Under the pieces are notes generated by a model, which worked only from the letters and a program-made list of their open reading frames with translations, had not been told where the DNA came from and did no database searches. Of a DNA stretch of 64,000 nucleotides, positions 34,449 through 43,882 are shown piece after piece. A program made the translations under genes and the position numbers. Source of the DNA: Marinobacter sp. S0848L (lineage in GTDB: Bacteria > Pseudomonadota > Gammaproteobacteria > Pseudomonadales > Oleiphilaceae); NCBI RefSeq assembly GCF_023016065.1, contig NZ_JALKAQ010000004.1:40462-104461 (forward strand). Direction: 5' to 3'. Numbering within the stretch: the stretch's first letter is position 1; each line of letters opens with the position of its first letter.

Positions 34449-35114
34449 TCAACCGCCAGAGAGCGACTGCTCCGAAGGATCAATTTCCATTTGCTGGATG
34501 GCAATAACCGCTTGGGTGCGGTTACGCACACCCAGTTTACGAAATACGGCTGTAATGTGAGCTTTAATGGTGGCTTCTGACACATCCAGATCGTAGGCAA
34601 TCTGCTTGTTCAGCAGCCCTTCCGCCAACATACCCAACACCCGGAACTGCTGGGGTGTCAGGGACGCCAAACGCTCCGAAAAATCCGTAGGCTCGGATTG
34701 CATGCGTTCAATCTTATCGGCCACGCCCTCCGGCAACCATACGTCACCTTCAAGAACCGCCTGGATACCTTCGGTGATGGTCGGCAGAGGCGCGCTTTTC
34801 GGGATAAAACCAGATGCTCCGTAGTCCACTGAACGGCGCATAACCTGCAAGTCTTCAGAGCCAGACACAACCACCACGGGCAATCCCGGATACTGACCAC
34901 GCATGAACACCAGCCCCGAATAGCCATGAGCGCCCGGCATATTCAGGTCCAGCAAGATCAGGTCAGCATCGGGGTTGGCCTCTACCGCCGCCTGTAATGC
35001 CTTGATGCTGTCCACTTCGACTGTGTTTGCATCTGGCACCGCTTGGTTGACCGCTTGTTTCAAGGCTGCTCGAAACAAAGGGTGGTCATCAGCGACGATA
35101 ATTGTTTGTGTCAT
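34449..35114 (-). CDS. LuxR-type response regulator, ErdR/CrbR-like
   Basis: I start at 35114 (MTQTIIVADDHPLFR), nine bases after AGGA; an ATG nine bases earlier sits directly on the AGGA. The 221-residue protein has a receiver domain (phospho-acceptor aspartate in LILLDLNMPGAHG, near residue 55; switch residues VVSGS, lysine in PKSA) and a C-terminal LuxR-type helix-turn-helix (SLTPQQFRVLGMLAEG, LNKQIAYDLDVSEATIKAH). The family that controls acetyl-CoA synthetase in pseudomonads and vibrios (ErdR/CrbR, partner MxtR/CrbS) has this architecture. Its position 43 bases after acs on the same strand supports that role. The cognate kinase is not in the window. Confidence 0.85.
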   Translation of the reverse strand: MTQTIIVADDHPLFRAALKQAVNQAVPDANTVEVDSIKALQAAVEANPDADLILLDLNMPGAHGYSGLVFMRGQYPGLPVVVVSGSEDLQVMRRSVDYGASGFIPKSAPLPTITEGIQAVLEGDVWLPEGVADKIERMQSEPTDFSERLASLTPQQFRVLGMLAEGLLNKQIAYDLDVSEATIKAHITAVFRKLGVRNRTQAVIAIQQMEIDPSEQSLSGG

Positions 35115-35157
35115 TCCACACATTCCTCACAGGTTATAGGCTGGCAGATACGGCCGA

Positions 35158-37107
35158 TTAATTCGACGCCCGGCTGCCAATCAGTTCATCCACTACGCTT
35201 GGATCGGCCAGCGTGGAGGTGTCCCCCAGCTGGTCATGTTCATTGGCTGCAATCTTACGCAATATTCGGCGCATAATCTTGCCGGATCGCGTTTTCGGAA
35301 GCCCGGGGGCCCACTGGATCACATCCGGGGACGCAATCGGCCCGATTTCCTTACGCACCCACTGAACCAGTTCTTTCTTCAGCTCATCCGACGGCTCTTC
35401 ACCCTGTATCAGGGTAACGTACACGTAGATGCCCTGTCCTTTAATTTCATGGGGGTAGCCCACGACTGCAGCTTCGGCCACTTTATCATGGGCGACCAGC
35501 GCACTTTCAACCTCGGCGGTACCCAGGCGGTGGCCGGAGACGTTCAGAACGTCATCAACCCGACCCGTGATCCAGTAATCGCCATCCTCGTCCCGGCGCG
35601 CACCGTCACCGGTGAAGTACATCCCTTTATAGGTGCTGAAATAGGTCTGGATGAATCGCTCATGGTCACCAAAAATGGTGCGCATCTGTCCGGGCCAGCT
35701 ATCCAGAATCACCAGGTTACCCTCGGCGGCCCCTTCCAACAGATTACCGTCATTATCGACCAAAGCAGGCTGAACACCGAAGAAAGGCCGCGTGGCTGAA
35801 CCCGGTTTCAAGTCAACCGCGCCCGGCAGTGGCGCGATGAGAATGCCGCCGGTTTCCGTTTGCCACCAGGTGTCCACAATCGGGCACTTACTGTTGCCAA
35901 TAACCCGGTGGTACCACTCCCACGCCTCAGGGTTAATTGGCTCACCTACCGAGCCCAGCACACGTAAGCTGTCGCGGGTTGTACCATCCATGCACGATGC
36001 GCCTTCGGCCATCAGTGCACGAATCGCGGTAGGTGCCGTATATAGAATATTAACTTTATGCTTATCGACGACCTGCCCCATCCGTGAACTGTCTGGATAG
36101 TTAGGCACACCTTCAAACAGCAGGGTAATCGCACCGTTTGCCAGGGGGCCGTACAGGATATAGCTGTGGCCGGTAACCCAACCAAAGTCCGCCGTACACC
36201 AATAAACATCGCCATCATGATAATCAAATACATACTGATGGGTCATGGAGGCATACACCATGTACCCACCAGTGGTGTGCAGCACGCCTTTCGGGGCACC
36301 GGTAGAGCCGGAGGTATACAGCATGAACAACGGATCTTCCGCATTCATGGGTTCAGGCTCGCACTCGCTCGACGCTTTGGCCATCAAGTCTTCGTAACGA
36401 ACATCTCGCCCTTCGGTCCAGGGCACCTGGTCGTTACCTGTGCGAGTCACCACGATAACTCGCTCTACCTTGGCTTCGCTTTCGTGATTCAGCGCCGCAT
36501 CAACGTTCTTTTTCAGCGGAATGGCACGACCACCACGCAAACCTTCATCGGCGGTCACAACAAAACGGGATTTACCATTAACCACACGGGCAGCAACCGC
36601 CTCGGGGGAGAAACCACCAAACACCACAGAATGGATCGCACCAATACGGGCACAAGCCAGCATCGCAACGGCCGTTTCCACGATCATTGGCATGTAGATA
36701 GTAACAACATCGCCTTTCTTAACGCCCTGATCTTTCAGCACGTTGGCAAATTTACATACTTCTTCGTGCAGCTCCCGGTAGGTCACATTGCGTGAAACCG
36801 AAGGATCGTCGCCTTCAAAAATAATTGCCGTCTGGTCGCCGCGGTCGGCAAGGTGGCGATCGAGACAGTTAGCCGAGGCGTTCAAAACGCCATCTTCGAA
36901 CCATTTTATAGAAAGGTTATTGTAATCGTAGGTGCTGTTTTTCACCTTGGTGAACGGTTTGATCCAGTCAATACGCTTACCGTGTTCGCCCCAGAATTCG
37001 TCCGGGTTTTCAACAGACTGGCGATACATTTGCTCGTATTGCTCGGCCGTCACCAAAGCGTTTTTCGCGATATCGGGTTGAACCGGATACACCTTTTTAT
37101 CTGTCAT
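35158..37107 (-). CDS. acs: Acetyl-CoA synthetase
   Basis: The 649-residue enzyme (start MTDKKVYPV with an AAGGGGAAG site; E. coli Acs is 652) contains the AMP-binding motif [18 protein letters not shown], the acetate-pocket [16 protein letters not shown], the hinge [18 protein letters not shown] and the C-terminal acetylation-site lysine in [15 protein letters not shown]. It activates acetate to acetyl-AMP and then acetyl-CoA in the cytoplasm, feeding the glyoxylate shunt or lipid synthesis. The lysine means it can be switched off by acetylation and on by a sirtuin. Two palindromic operator-like sites lie 124-160 bases upstream, and a response-regulator gene follows on the same strand. Confidence 0.95.
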   Translation of the reverse strand: MTDKKVYPVQPDIAKNALVTAEQYEQMYRQSVENPDEFWGEHGKRIDWIKPFTKVKNSTYDYNNLSIKWFEDGVLNASANCLDRHLADRGDQTAIIFEGDDPSVSRNVTYRELHEEVCKFANVLKDQGVKKGDVVTIYMPMIVETAVAMLACARIGAIHSVVFGGFSPEAVAARVVNGKSRFVVTADEGLRGGRAIPLKKNVDAALNHESEAKVERVIVVTRTGNDQVPWTEGRDVRYEDLMAKASSECEPEPMNAEDPLFMLYTSGSTGAPKGVLHTTGGYMVYASMTHQYVFDYHDGDVYWCTADFGWVTGHSYILYGPLANGAITLLFEGVPNYPDSSRMGQVVDKHKVNILYTAPTAIRALMAEGASCMDGTTRDSLRVLGSVGEPINPEAWEWYHRVIGNSKCPIVDTWWQTETGGILIAPLPGAVDLKPGSATRPFFGVQPALVDNDGNLLEGAAEGNLVILDSWPGQMRTIFGDHERFIQTYFSTYKGMYFTGDGARRDEDGDYWITGRVDDVLNVSGHRLGTAEVESALVAHDKVAEAAVVGYPHEIKGQGIYVYVTLIQGEEPSDELKKELVQWVRKEIGPIASPDVIQWAPGLPKTRSGKIMRRILRKIAANEHDQLGDTSTLADPSVVDELIGSRASN

Positions 37108-37230
37108 CGTCTTCCCCTTGCTGAGAGTTTTTATCGTTATCAAATGTCGTTTCAAGGCGGGTGGAACGCTGTGCCGCATTCAAAAAATGTAGATGCACGT
37201 AGTTCACCATGCGAATCACCACACATTGAA

Positions 37231-37244
37231 TTAGACGAACGTCC
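37231..37244. promoter_or_regulatory. Operator-like palindrome 1 upstream of acs
   Basis: TTAGACGAACGTCC contains the near-perfect dyad GACGAACGTC. It is repeated 22 bases away, two helix turns, on the same face of the helix. The form resembles TetR-family operators; the binding protein is unknown. It lies 124 bases before the acs start. Confidence 0.5.
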
Positions 37245-37252
37245 AAAATAAA

Positions 37253-37266
37253 TTAGACGATCGTCC
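37253..37266. promoter_or_regulatory. Operator-like palindrome 2 upstream of acs
   Basis: TTAGACGATCGTCC contains the perfect 10-base dyad GACGATCGTC and differs from the first copy by one base. Both copies share the flanking AAT before TTAGACGA. Confidence 0.5.
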
Positions 37267-37289
37267 TGCGTACGAATAGCGGGGGAAGC

Positions 37290-37314
37290 AACATTCGAGT
37301 AACACTCGAATGTT
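37290..37314 (-). terminator. Hairpin downstream of the fatty acyl-CoA reductase gene
   Basis: A perfect 11-base stem (AACATTCGAGT / ACTCGAATGTT) with a 3-base loop lies 9 bases after the reductase stop. It lacks a long T-run (TTGCTTCCCCC follows on the minus strand), so termination is likely but not certain. An operator function is the alternative. Confidence 0.5.
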
Positions 37315-37323
37315 CTAGGGCGC

Positions 37324-38862
37324 TCACGCTGCGCGTTTGGTCTGCTGTTTCGATTTCACCCGCCGGGCCTTTCGCGGCTTCAGTGCGTATCGATTGAGCC
37401 CGGCCAAATGAATTTTCCGCAGGTAGGTTTGCCAGTCCACCGCACGGGCGTCGACCGGGAACAGGCCCTGGTCCACAGCACCGGAACGCTCAGCCAACGC
37501 AAGTAATTTATCATTGCAGAAAATATAGTTTGGTGCGGTGTAAAATCCGAAGATCGTCGCCAGCGATTGGGTAGTCTCCAGATTTCTCAACCACTTCAGA
37601 TCGGCCCGGCTGCCCAAACGTTTGAGCACCCCGTTGGTCAAACTCAGGGGCAAGCGTACACCGCTCACCACCAGCCCGAACAAAGTTCGATTGACTGCCA
37701 GAAACGGTTTGGAGGGTTTTCGGTAGAAGAGATGATCGTAAGCGGCATAATTCGCTTTCGCCTCGGCAAGCAGATGGTCAATGAACTCGCCAATGGTAAC
37801 CGGGTTGGAGCTGCCGCTGCAGCATTGGTAAATCCTTTGGGCGCCCGGCTCGGCCAGGGCTTCGGCCAGAGCAAGAATGATGGAGTTAGCCACCAGATCC
37901 ACGGGAATGACATCAATGACACCTGAACGGTTGCCCGGGAACAGCGACACTTTCTCGCGGGCATACGCAAGAATAATTGCATCAGCAACCTTCACCCCTT
38001 CTATCCAGCCGGCAGCCGGCTCTTCAAGCGCGCTTTCGATAATAGAAGGCCGGACAATGGTCAGGCTTCGCCCCTTGAGAGCCTTAAGCAACAGCTGCTC
38101 ACCCATCCACTTGGTAAAAGTATAAGTATCACTCCAGCCATAGCGGCGCGCTTCCCGAAGCCCTAACTCAACCAGGCGTTTCTCCAGCGCCTTACCCTTG
38201 AAACGGCTTCGCTCATCAGCAATTTTGCTTTGGAGGGTCGCTATCAAATCCTCAACTTCGTAATAGCCATGTTCAGACCGAGGTATCGGCTTTTTAGCCG
38301 GCTTGATGATGGATTCGCTAACCTGCCCGCTATTCATACCGTTTACATAACAGGTCGACACCTGTAATACCGCAAGCTGCGAATTCAATCGCGCCAACTC
38401 GGCGATATTGTCCAGACACAGCGTGTTGATCGTCAGCGCCTGATCCAGCGCTTCCTGGAAATTCACACTGGCCGCAGAGTTGATGACCGCATCCAGATCG
38501 TCTGCCAGCTTCTGAAATGCCTGCTGCCCGATTCCAAATGCAGACTCGGTGACTTCCCCGGTAATGCAATGAACCTTATCGGAAAGGAACGACTCGAAAG
38601 CCTCCGCATCCTGTTCGCGCAGACGGTCAAATACCGACGAAGTCGCAATCTCTGCCAGAAAGCGGCTGCGAGCATCCGCGTGTTTCCGGTTCGCTCGAAT
38701 CAACAGATACACGCCACCAATCTCGGGTACAGTCCGGATGAGCTTTTCCAGAACCACTTTGCCTAGAAAACCCGAGGTGCCTGTAATCAGCACCCGCTTC
38801 CCTTTCAGCTGTCTCAACACCTTAGACGTCGCTATATCTGCCGCAGCCTGCTCGTTCGTCAT
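37324..38862 (-). CDS. Fatty acyl-CoA reductase, alcohol-forming (wax ester pathway)
   Basis: The start at 38862 (MTNEQAAADIATSK) has an AAGGAG site. The 512-residue protein closely resembles the Marinobacter long-chain fatty acyl-CoA/aldehyde reductase I know as Maqu_2220 (513 residues): GKRVLITGTSGFLGKVVLEK for NADPH, VINSAASVNF, VSTCYVNGMNSGQV, the catalytic YTFTKWMGEQLL and the C-terminal GLFPVDARAVDWQTYLRKIH (cited here in part). It reduces acyl-CoA in two NADPH steps to a fatty alcohol, which a wax synthase then joins to another acyl-CoA. No wax synthase gene is in the window. A terminal basic tail (RKARRVKSKQQTKRAA) may aid membrane binding. It is a single gene with a 400-base region upstream. 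Confidence 0.93.
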   Translation of the reverse strand: MTNEQAAADIATSKVLRQLKGKRVLITGTSGFLGKVVLEKLIRTVPEIGGVYLLIRANRKHADARSRFLAEIATSSVFDRLREQDAEAFESFLSDKVHCITGEVTESAFGIGQQAFQKLADDLDAVINSAASVNFQEALDQALTINTLCLDNIAELARLNSQLAVLQVSTCYVNGMNSGQVSESIIKPAKKPIPRSEHGYYEVEDLIATLQSKIADERSRFKGKALEKRLVELGLREARRYGWSDTYTFTKWMGEQLLLKALKGRSLTIVRPSIIESALEEPAAGWIEGVKVADAIILAYAREKVSLFPGNRSGVIDVIPVDLVANSIILALAEALAEPGAQRIYQCCSGSSNPVTIGEFIDHLLAEAKANYAAYDHLFYRKPSKPFLAVNRTLFGLVVSGVRLPLSLTNGVLKRLGSRADLKWLRNLETTQSLATIFGFYTAPNYIFCNDKLLALAERSGAVDQGLFPVDARAVDWQTYLRKIHLAGLNRYALKPRKARRVKSKQQTKRAA

Positions 38863-39262
38863 TTTCTTCACTCCTTGTCTCCAACCGGTTACCGGGTCAA
38901 GCATCCCGGATACCGGGCCATGCTTTGCTTTTTATTTTCGTACAATGTTTGCACATTCAGTATGACAAGCGGGTGACCCACTGCATACTTAACATACAAA
39001 CCTGCGCTTGTTTTGTTTTCCGCCTCTCAAAAACGGCTGCCGATGTGTAGAAAAACCAATCACATCACATTCCTGCTAACAAACCGCTTAAATAGACCTC
39101 ACTAAGCATTTAATAATCCGAAGATATTGTCTAAGCTCGAATTCAAACAAAAATGAACATCTCGTCACGTATCTCTTGATGCGGTGCTCCAGATGGCATG
39201 CCAGCTCTGCACATTACTCAAAACAACGATAAAACTGGCGACGACACAACGGAAACGTGGAC
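38863..39262. other. Divergent control region of the acyl-CoA reductase and GGDEF-EAL genes
   Basis: These 400 bases separate two divergent genes and hold no coding frame I can support. The reductase-side 100 bases have short inverted repeats (ACCGGGTCAAGCATCCCGGAT region), and the rest is AT-rich with several T- and A-tracts. It must hold both promoters, but I cannot assign -35/-10 elements with confidence. Confidence 0.5.
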
Positions 39263-41143
39263 ATGAAAACCAATTTGATTGAGGAAGTTCTGGGTCATAT
39301 CCGGACACCAAGCGCACCTGATGAACTCTTAACCCTGGTCGAAACAGCGATACGAAAACACCCGCTGATCCAGTCTCACGTTGCTATTCAGTCCCGGCTC
39401 GAAAAATCGGAAGCGCTGCATCGATACATCGTCAACAACTCTCCCGACATTGTTTTTATGCTGGACGAGGCCGGCCGCTTCTGTTTTATCAACAACAAAG
39501 TAGAAAGCCTGTTGGGCTACTCACCGGCGGAACTCTGCGGCCAACACTTCCGATACATTCTCGACGAGCAGGATGTCGCACGCGGTGCCTACGCGGTTCG
39601 CGGACCTAACATCAGCGCCGATAACCCTCGCTCACTGGAAGTTCTGCTGAAAGTCAAAGGCCAGAAGACGGCTACACGCCACTTCGAGATCACAGCCTTT
39701 CCCATTGAACCCCAAAGCTGGCCCCACAGCGATGAGTCTTTATCCGGCTGCATCCCGCAACTCGCCCGGTACTACGGCACAGCGCGAGATGTCACCGACC
39801 GAAAAGAAGCCGAAGCGTTTATAAACTTTCAAACCTATCACGACCCGTTAACCCGCCTGCCCAACCGCGCCCTGTTTAAAGACCGGCTGGAGTTGGCAGC
39901 GGCTCATGCTCGCCGCAACCATCACAAACTGGCTGTCATGTTTCTGGACCTTGATCGTTTCAAAGTCATCAACAACACCTTGGGCCACGCCATGGGCGAC
40001 CGCTTGTTGCAAGCGGTTACCCAACGTATGGAAAAATGCCTGAGGCATGGCGATACGCTGTCTAGGTTCGGCGGCGATGAGTTCACCATATTGCTTCCGG
40101 TCATCCACGGCACAGACGATGCACGCAGTGTTGCCAAAAAGCTGATTGCTGCGCTCCAAAATCCTTTTCAGCTCGGAAATCACGAGGTGTTCGTGGGTGC
40201 CAGCATCGGTATCGCCCTGTTCCCGGATGCCGGCCAAACTATGGAACAATTGCTGCAATGCGCAGACGCCGCCATGTACTACGTCAAAGCTCGAGGCAAA
40301 GACGGATACCGGTTCCACTCTAAAAACATGCGTACAACAACCACCCAGCGGTTGCGGATGGAGCGTGATCTCAGGCTTGCCATGGAGCGTGAGGAATTTC
40401 AGGTTCATTACCAGCCGCAGGTGTGCTCCAAAACCCACCGCATGGTTGGCGTGGAGGCCTTGGTGCGCTGGCAGCACCCTACCCTCGGTCTGCTTTACCC
40501 GGTCGATTTTTTGCCGTTGGCGGAGGAAACCGGTTTGATCGCAAAGCTAAGCGAAAAGGTCCTCAGCCATGCCTGCAAAGAGGTGGGTAACTGGATAGCG
40601 TCGGGGCATCCGGACCTTCGGCTGGCGGTCAATCTCTCACCAAGTCAGGTGGAACATCCACGGTTTGTTGAGATGCTGACGAAGCGCATCAAGGCCAACG
40701 GATTTCCGAAAGAAAATCTGGAAATCGAAATCACGGAAAATGTGATCATGAAAGATCTGGAGCGAATCAGCAGTAAGTTCAAAGACCTGGCCAGTTCAGG
40801 TATTCGCATCGCCATTGACGATTTTGGTACCGGTTACTCGTCCCTGAATTATTTACACCGACTGCCCATTCATACTCTGAAAGTCGATCAGTCCTTCGTA
40901 AAAGCCATTCGCAGCGGAGAGGAAGGCGCGTGCATTGTGAACGCAATCGTTGCCATGGCGCATGGTTTGAAACTGGAGATCGTCGCCGAAGGCGTCGAAA
41001 CCGGTGAACAGCTTTCTTATCTAAAAAAACTGGGCTGTCAGCAAGTACAAGGGTTCTTTTACGGGCCCGCGCAACCCGCTTCCGAAATCAGCAAAATACT
41101 CAATGCCAAAGATCGCTGTCTTGTTCACCGCCCTCATAACTAG
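39263..41143 (+). CDS. PAS-GGDEF-EAL cyclic-di-GMP enzyme
   Basis: The 626-residue protein (ATG at 39263; a GTG two codons earlier is possible) has an N-terminal helical part, a PAS domain (about 50-175, IVNNSPDIVFMLDEAGRFCF), a GGDEF domain with intact active site RFGGDEF near 267, and an EAL domain with E-A-L near 397 and DDFGTGYSSLNYLHRLPIH. The GGDEF and EAL catalytic motifs are both intact, so the protein may make and degrade cyclic-di-GMP. No membrane helix is present, so the PAS domain should sense a cytoplasmic signal such as redox state or a ligand. It is a single gene followed by 212 bases before a methyltransferase gene. Confidence 0.93.
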   Translation: MKTNLIEEVLGHIRTPSAPDELLTLVETAIRKHPLIQSHVAIQSRLEKSEALHRYIVNNSPDIVFMLDEAGRFCFINNKVESLLGYSPAELCGQHFRYILDEQDVARGAYAVRGPNISADNPRSLEVLLKVKGQKTATRHFEITAFPIEPQSWPHSDESLSGCIPQLARYYGTARDVTDRKEAEAFINFQTYHDPLTRLPNRALFKDRLELAAAHARRNHHKLAVMFLDLDRFKVINNTLGHAMGDRLLQAVTQRMEKCLRHGDTLSRFGGDEFTILLPVIHGTDDARSVAKKLIAALQNPFQLGNHEVFVGASIGIALFPDAGQTMEQLLQCADAAMYYVKARGKDGYRFHSKNMRTTTTQRLRMERDLRLAMEREEFQVHYQPQVCSKTHRMVGVEALVRWQHPTLGLLYPVDFLPLAEETGLIAKLSEKVLSHACKEVGNWIASGHPDLRLAVNLSPSQVEHPRFVEMLTKRIKANGFPKENLEIEITENVIMKDLERISSKFKDLASSGIRIAIDDFGTGYSSLNYLHRLPIHTLKVDQSFVKAIRSGEEGACIVNAIVAMAHGLKLEIVAEGVETGEQLSYLKKLGCQQVQGFFYGPAQPASEISKILNAKDRCLVHRPHN

Positions 41144-41355
41144 GATTGTCAAACACTAGGATGATAAAGGTTGACGAGGTTAGCAAAGCGTTGCGGCTCG
41201 TTAATTTTTGTATCTAGAAATGCGCGCTACTGCACATATTTCGCTCAGCGCCTTCTCTAATCTTGTTCATACACGCATGCCACCGAATCACCGTTAAACG
41301 GTTAATAACGACAAAAAGGTGGCGGCAAACAGAGACTAGAAAGAAGGCAGTAACC

Positions 41356-42009
41356 ATGCGCGATAAATACAAATATATTGGTCCCGTCTACGACTTTCTC
41401 AGCAATCTTTACAGCGGCAAAAACATTCATCACTGCAAAACCGCCATGCTGGATGTTGAAACCGTTCAAAAAGGCGACCGGGTTTTATTTGCCGGTGTCG
41501 GCCATGGTCGTGACGCCATTCGCGCTGCCGAACTCGGTGCCGATGTAACTGTCGTGGACCTGTCTGAGACCATGCTTCGGAAATTTGGCGATGCCTTGAG
41601 CGCAGAAGCGCCTCACCTGACGATTCGCCGGATTCACAGCGATATCATGAAAGTGGACGAGCTGGGTCAATACGACATGGTTGTCGCCAACTTTTTCCTG
41701 AACGTGTTCGATGAAGACATGATGGTGAAAGTTCTGGAACATCTGATCAGCCTGGGTAAAGCCGATGCCAAAATCGTCGTTGGCGATTTTTGCTACCCCA
41801 CCGGAAACATCTTCTCTCGCACCTTCAAAAAACTGTATTGGTACATGGCCGTGTTCGTGTTCTGGCTATTCGCCAACAACGCTTTCCATAAGATTTACAA
41901 CTATCCCGAACACATGCAGCGTCTGGGCTTGCAGGTGCACGAAAAGAAGCACTTCAAGCTTCTTAACATGGATTGCTACTGGTCGATTCTGGGCCAGAAA
42001 AAAGCCTAA
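41356..42009 (+). CDS. Class I SAM-dependent methyltransferase
   Basis: The start at 41356 (MRDKYKYIGPVYDFL) has an AGAAGG site; the frame is open 93 bases further upstream, without a site. The 217-residue protein has the SAM motif I VLFAGVGHGRDAIRAA near 40-55, acidic VTVVDLSETML and a mid-region NFFLNVFDED. The N-terminal YDFLSNLYSG resembles UbiE/PmtA-type lipid methyltransferases, and a hydrophobic stretch (WYMAVFVFWLFANNAFHKI) near 160 suggests membrane contact. The substrate is unknown. A DUF2156 gene follows after 41 bases, so the two probably act in one pathway. Confidence 0.82.
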   Translation: MRDKYKYIGPVYDFLSNLYSGKNIHHCKTAMLDVETVQKGDRVLFAGVGHGRDAIRAAELGADVTVVDLSETMLRKFGDALSAEAPHLTIRRIHSDIMKVDELGQYDMVVANFFLNVFDEDMMVKVLEHLISLGKADAKIVVGDFCYPTGNIFSRTFKKLYWYMAVFVFWLFANNAFHKIYNYPEHMQRLGLQVHEKKHFKLLNMDCYWSILGQKKA

Positions 42010-42050
42010 ACCTACAAACAAAGTTAAAAAAAGGTTACGGGAGTGGTGTT

Positions 42051-43058
42051 ATGTCAGACCAAATTCTTGCACTCGATGGCATCAAAGAGAACGCAAGTTG
42101 CCAATTCACGTTTTCAGAGCGCGTGGGCTACCTGAAGCAACACGGCGCGCACTCTCAGTCGTTTTCCACGCTACAACCCGGCATGCAATATTTCGATGTA
42201 CCTGGTGTGGGGTACATTGCTTACATGCGCAAATGGGGCGGCACCTTCGTTTTGTCTGACCCGGTGGCGGCCCGGGAAGATTTCCCGGTAATTCTTGAAC
42301 AGTTCCAGCAGAAATTTCCAAACGCCTCGTACGTTCAGGTATCCAAGGCCGTCGTGGATTTTCTTCACTTGCGCTTCGGGATGTTTGGCACACAGTTTGG
42401 CAGCGAGTCCCGGATCGACCTCAAAAAATGGTCCCTGTCGGGCAAGAAAAAACAAATATTGCGCACCGCGCTGAATCAGGCAGAAAAGCACGGAATCACG
42501 GTAAAAGAACGCTACAGCGACGACCACACCCGCGAAATATCCGAAGCCTGGATACGCACTCGCAAATGCAAAAGCAATGAAATCCGTTTTCTGATTCGCC
42601 CGATGGAAATGGATTACCGTGAGAACGAGCGTCACTTCTACGCGTACCAAGACGGCAAGGCGGTCGGATTCATCTATTTTGATCCGATCTACCGCAACAA
42701 CGAAATCATCAGCTACGTGCCCAACATCTCCCGGGCAAATGCAGACTTCCGCCAAGGCATTTTCTACACCTTGATGGCCCACGCCATGGACGTTTTTAAA
42801 GCAGAAGGGGTTCCGTTCATCGATTTGGGTCTGATCCCTCTATCACTGGACAAAACCACCGAACATCAGGAAAGCCGGCTGTTGAAAAAGCTGATGCACG
42901 GAATCTACGACAAAGGGAACTTTTTATACAACTTCAAAGGCCTGGAGTTTACAAAGTCCCGCTTTCGCGGCGAAAACTTCAAGACCTATTGCTGTCACAA
43001 ACGGGCCATTCCGGCGCTTGAATTCTTCGCGATGTTCAAACTGACCCGGTTACTTTAA
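42051..43058 (+). CDS. DUF2156 protein, soluble MprF-synthase-like acyltransferase
   Basis: The start at 42051 has a GGGAG site. The 335-residue protein matches the catalytic (GNAT-fold) half of lysyl-phosphatidylglycerol synthase MprF: YVQVSKAVVDFLHLRFGM, LDLKKW-like RIDLKKWSLSGKKKQILR, WIRTRKCKSNEIRFLI, DGKAVGFIYFDP, FIDLGLIPLS and the C-terminal NFLYNFKGLEFTKSRF. It lacks the N-terminal flippase helices of MprF. Such domains usually transfer an aminoacyl group from tRNA to a lipid or other acceptor. Paired with a methyltransferase, it could build or modify an aminoacyl lipid, but no lipid gene confirms this. Its end overlaps the converging murI gene by nine bases. Confidence 0.8.
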   Translation: MSDQILALDGIKENASCQFTFSERVGYLKQHGAHSQSFSTLQPGMQYFDVPGVGYIAYMRKWGGTFVLSDPVAAREDFPVILEQFQQKFPNASYVQVSKAVVDFLHLRFGMFGTQFGSESRIDLKKWSLSGKKKQILRTALNQAEKHGITVKERYSDDHTREISEAWIRTRKCKSNEIRFLIRPMEMDYRENERHFYAYQDGKAVGFIYFDPIYRNNEIISYVPNISRANADFRQGIFYTLMAHAMDVFKAEGVPFIDLGLIPLSLDKTTEHQESRLLKKLMHGIYDKGNFLYNFKGLEFTKSRFRGENFKTYCCHKRAIPALEFFAMFKLTRLL

Positions 43059-43880
43059 GCCGGGCCAGTGACTTTTCACATCGGCAACGGGCATTCCCAT
43101 ACCCTCGAGGAAACGCTCAATACCAGCCGGGGCCGGGCCGGAAAAACAAGCGGTTCCCACCGCTGCTCCGGACAACTCGCCGGGGCCGTCTAAAAGCGGC
43201 ATGCGGTCAGCGTGTTTCAGTAAATACTCCACCCGCCGAGCAATTGCCTCTCCCGAATCAACCCAAGACGCCACATCCGGCATGCTTTCCCGCAACCAAG
43301 GCAACAACAAAGGATAGTGGGTACAGCCCAAGACAACGGTGTCCACACCGATTTGTTGTAACGGACGCATCGCCTCGTTTACCTGATGCTGATTCGGCTC
43401 CCGCCCGGAAACCAACTCTTCGGCCCAACGCACCAGGTTGGGATCGCCCAACCGGACCACCTCACAGTCACTGGCAAAGTCTCGGATAAGCTTGTCCAGA
43501 TACGGTCGCTTCACGGTAGCCGGGGTGGCCAGAACACCGATTTTTCGGTTCACTGTGCGCTGCGATGCCGGCTTGATTGCCGGGACCACGCCCACCACAG
43601 GGATCTCGGTTCGCGCTCTTAGATGCGGCAAGACAACGGTGCTAGCGGTATTACAGGCAATAACGATGACATCGCACGGTTTTTCTTGAAGGCACGCCTC
43701 GATCAGGGAGCAGCAGCGGGCGATCACTACCTGCTCTGGCTGATCGCCATAGGGAAACCCCGCGTTGTCGGCCACGTACAGTAGTTCCGCGCCGGGCAAC
43801 GTGCGATGAATACAGGCAGCCACACTGAAACCACCGACACCCGAATCAAACACCAGCACTCTGGGATTACGTTTGCTCAT
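43050..43880 (-). CDS. murI: Glutamate racemase
   Basis: The 276-residue enzyme has the two catalytic cysteines in their motifs, VIACNTASTVV near 75 and LGCTHYPLL near 185, and the N-terminal FDSGVGGFSV. It makes D-glutamate for peptidoglycan in the cytoplasm. The ends (GGFSVAACIHRTLPG) agree with the family throughout. It starts two bases after the NudC gene, with the ATG overlapping region tight enough for coupling, so the two likely share a transcript. Confidence 0.93.
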   Translation of the reverse strand: MSKRNPRVLVFDSGVGGFSVAACIHRTLPGAELLYVADNAGFPYGDQPEQVVIARCCSLIEACLQEKPCDVIVIACNTASTVVLPHLRARTEIPVVGVVPAIKPASQRTVNRKIGVLATPATVKRPYLDKLIRDFASDCEVVRLGDPNLVRWAEELVSGREPNQHQVNEAMRPLQQIGVDTVVLGCTHYPLLLPWLRESMPDVASWVDSGEAIARRVEYLLKHADRMPLLDGPGELSGAAVGTACFSGPAPAGIERFLEGMGMPVADVKSHWPGLK

Positions 43881-43882
43881 CG

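Noticed and set aside
38930..38975. Possible sigma-70 promoter (TTGTCA with a weak -10) before the acyl-CoA reductase
   Set aside because: The -10 element at the right spacing is poor, so I did not list it.
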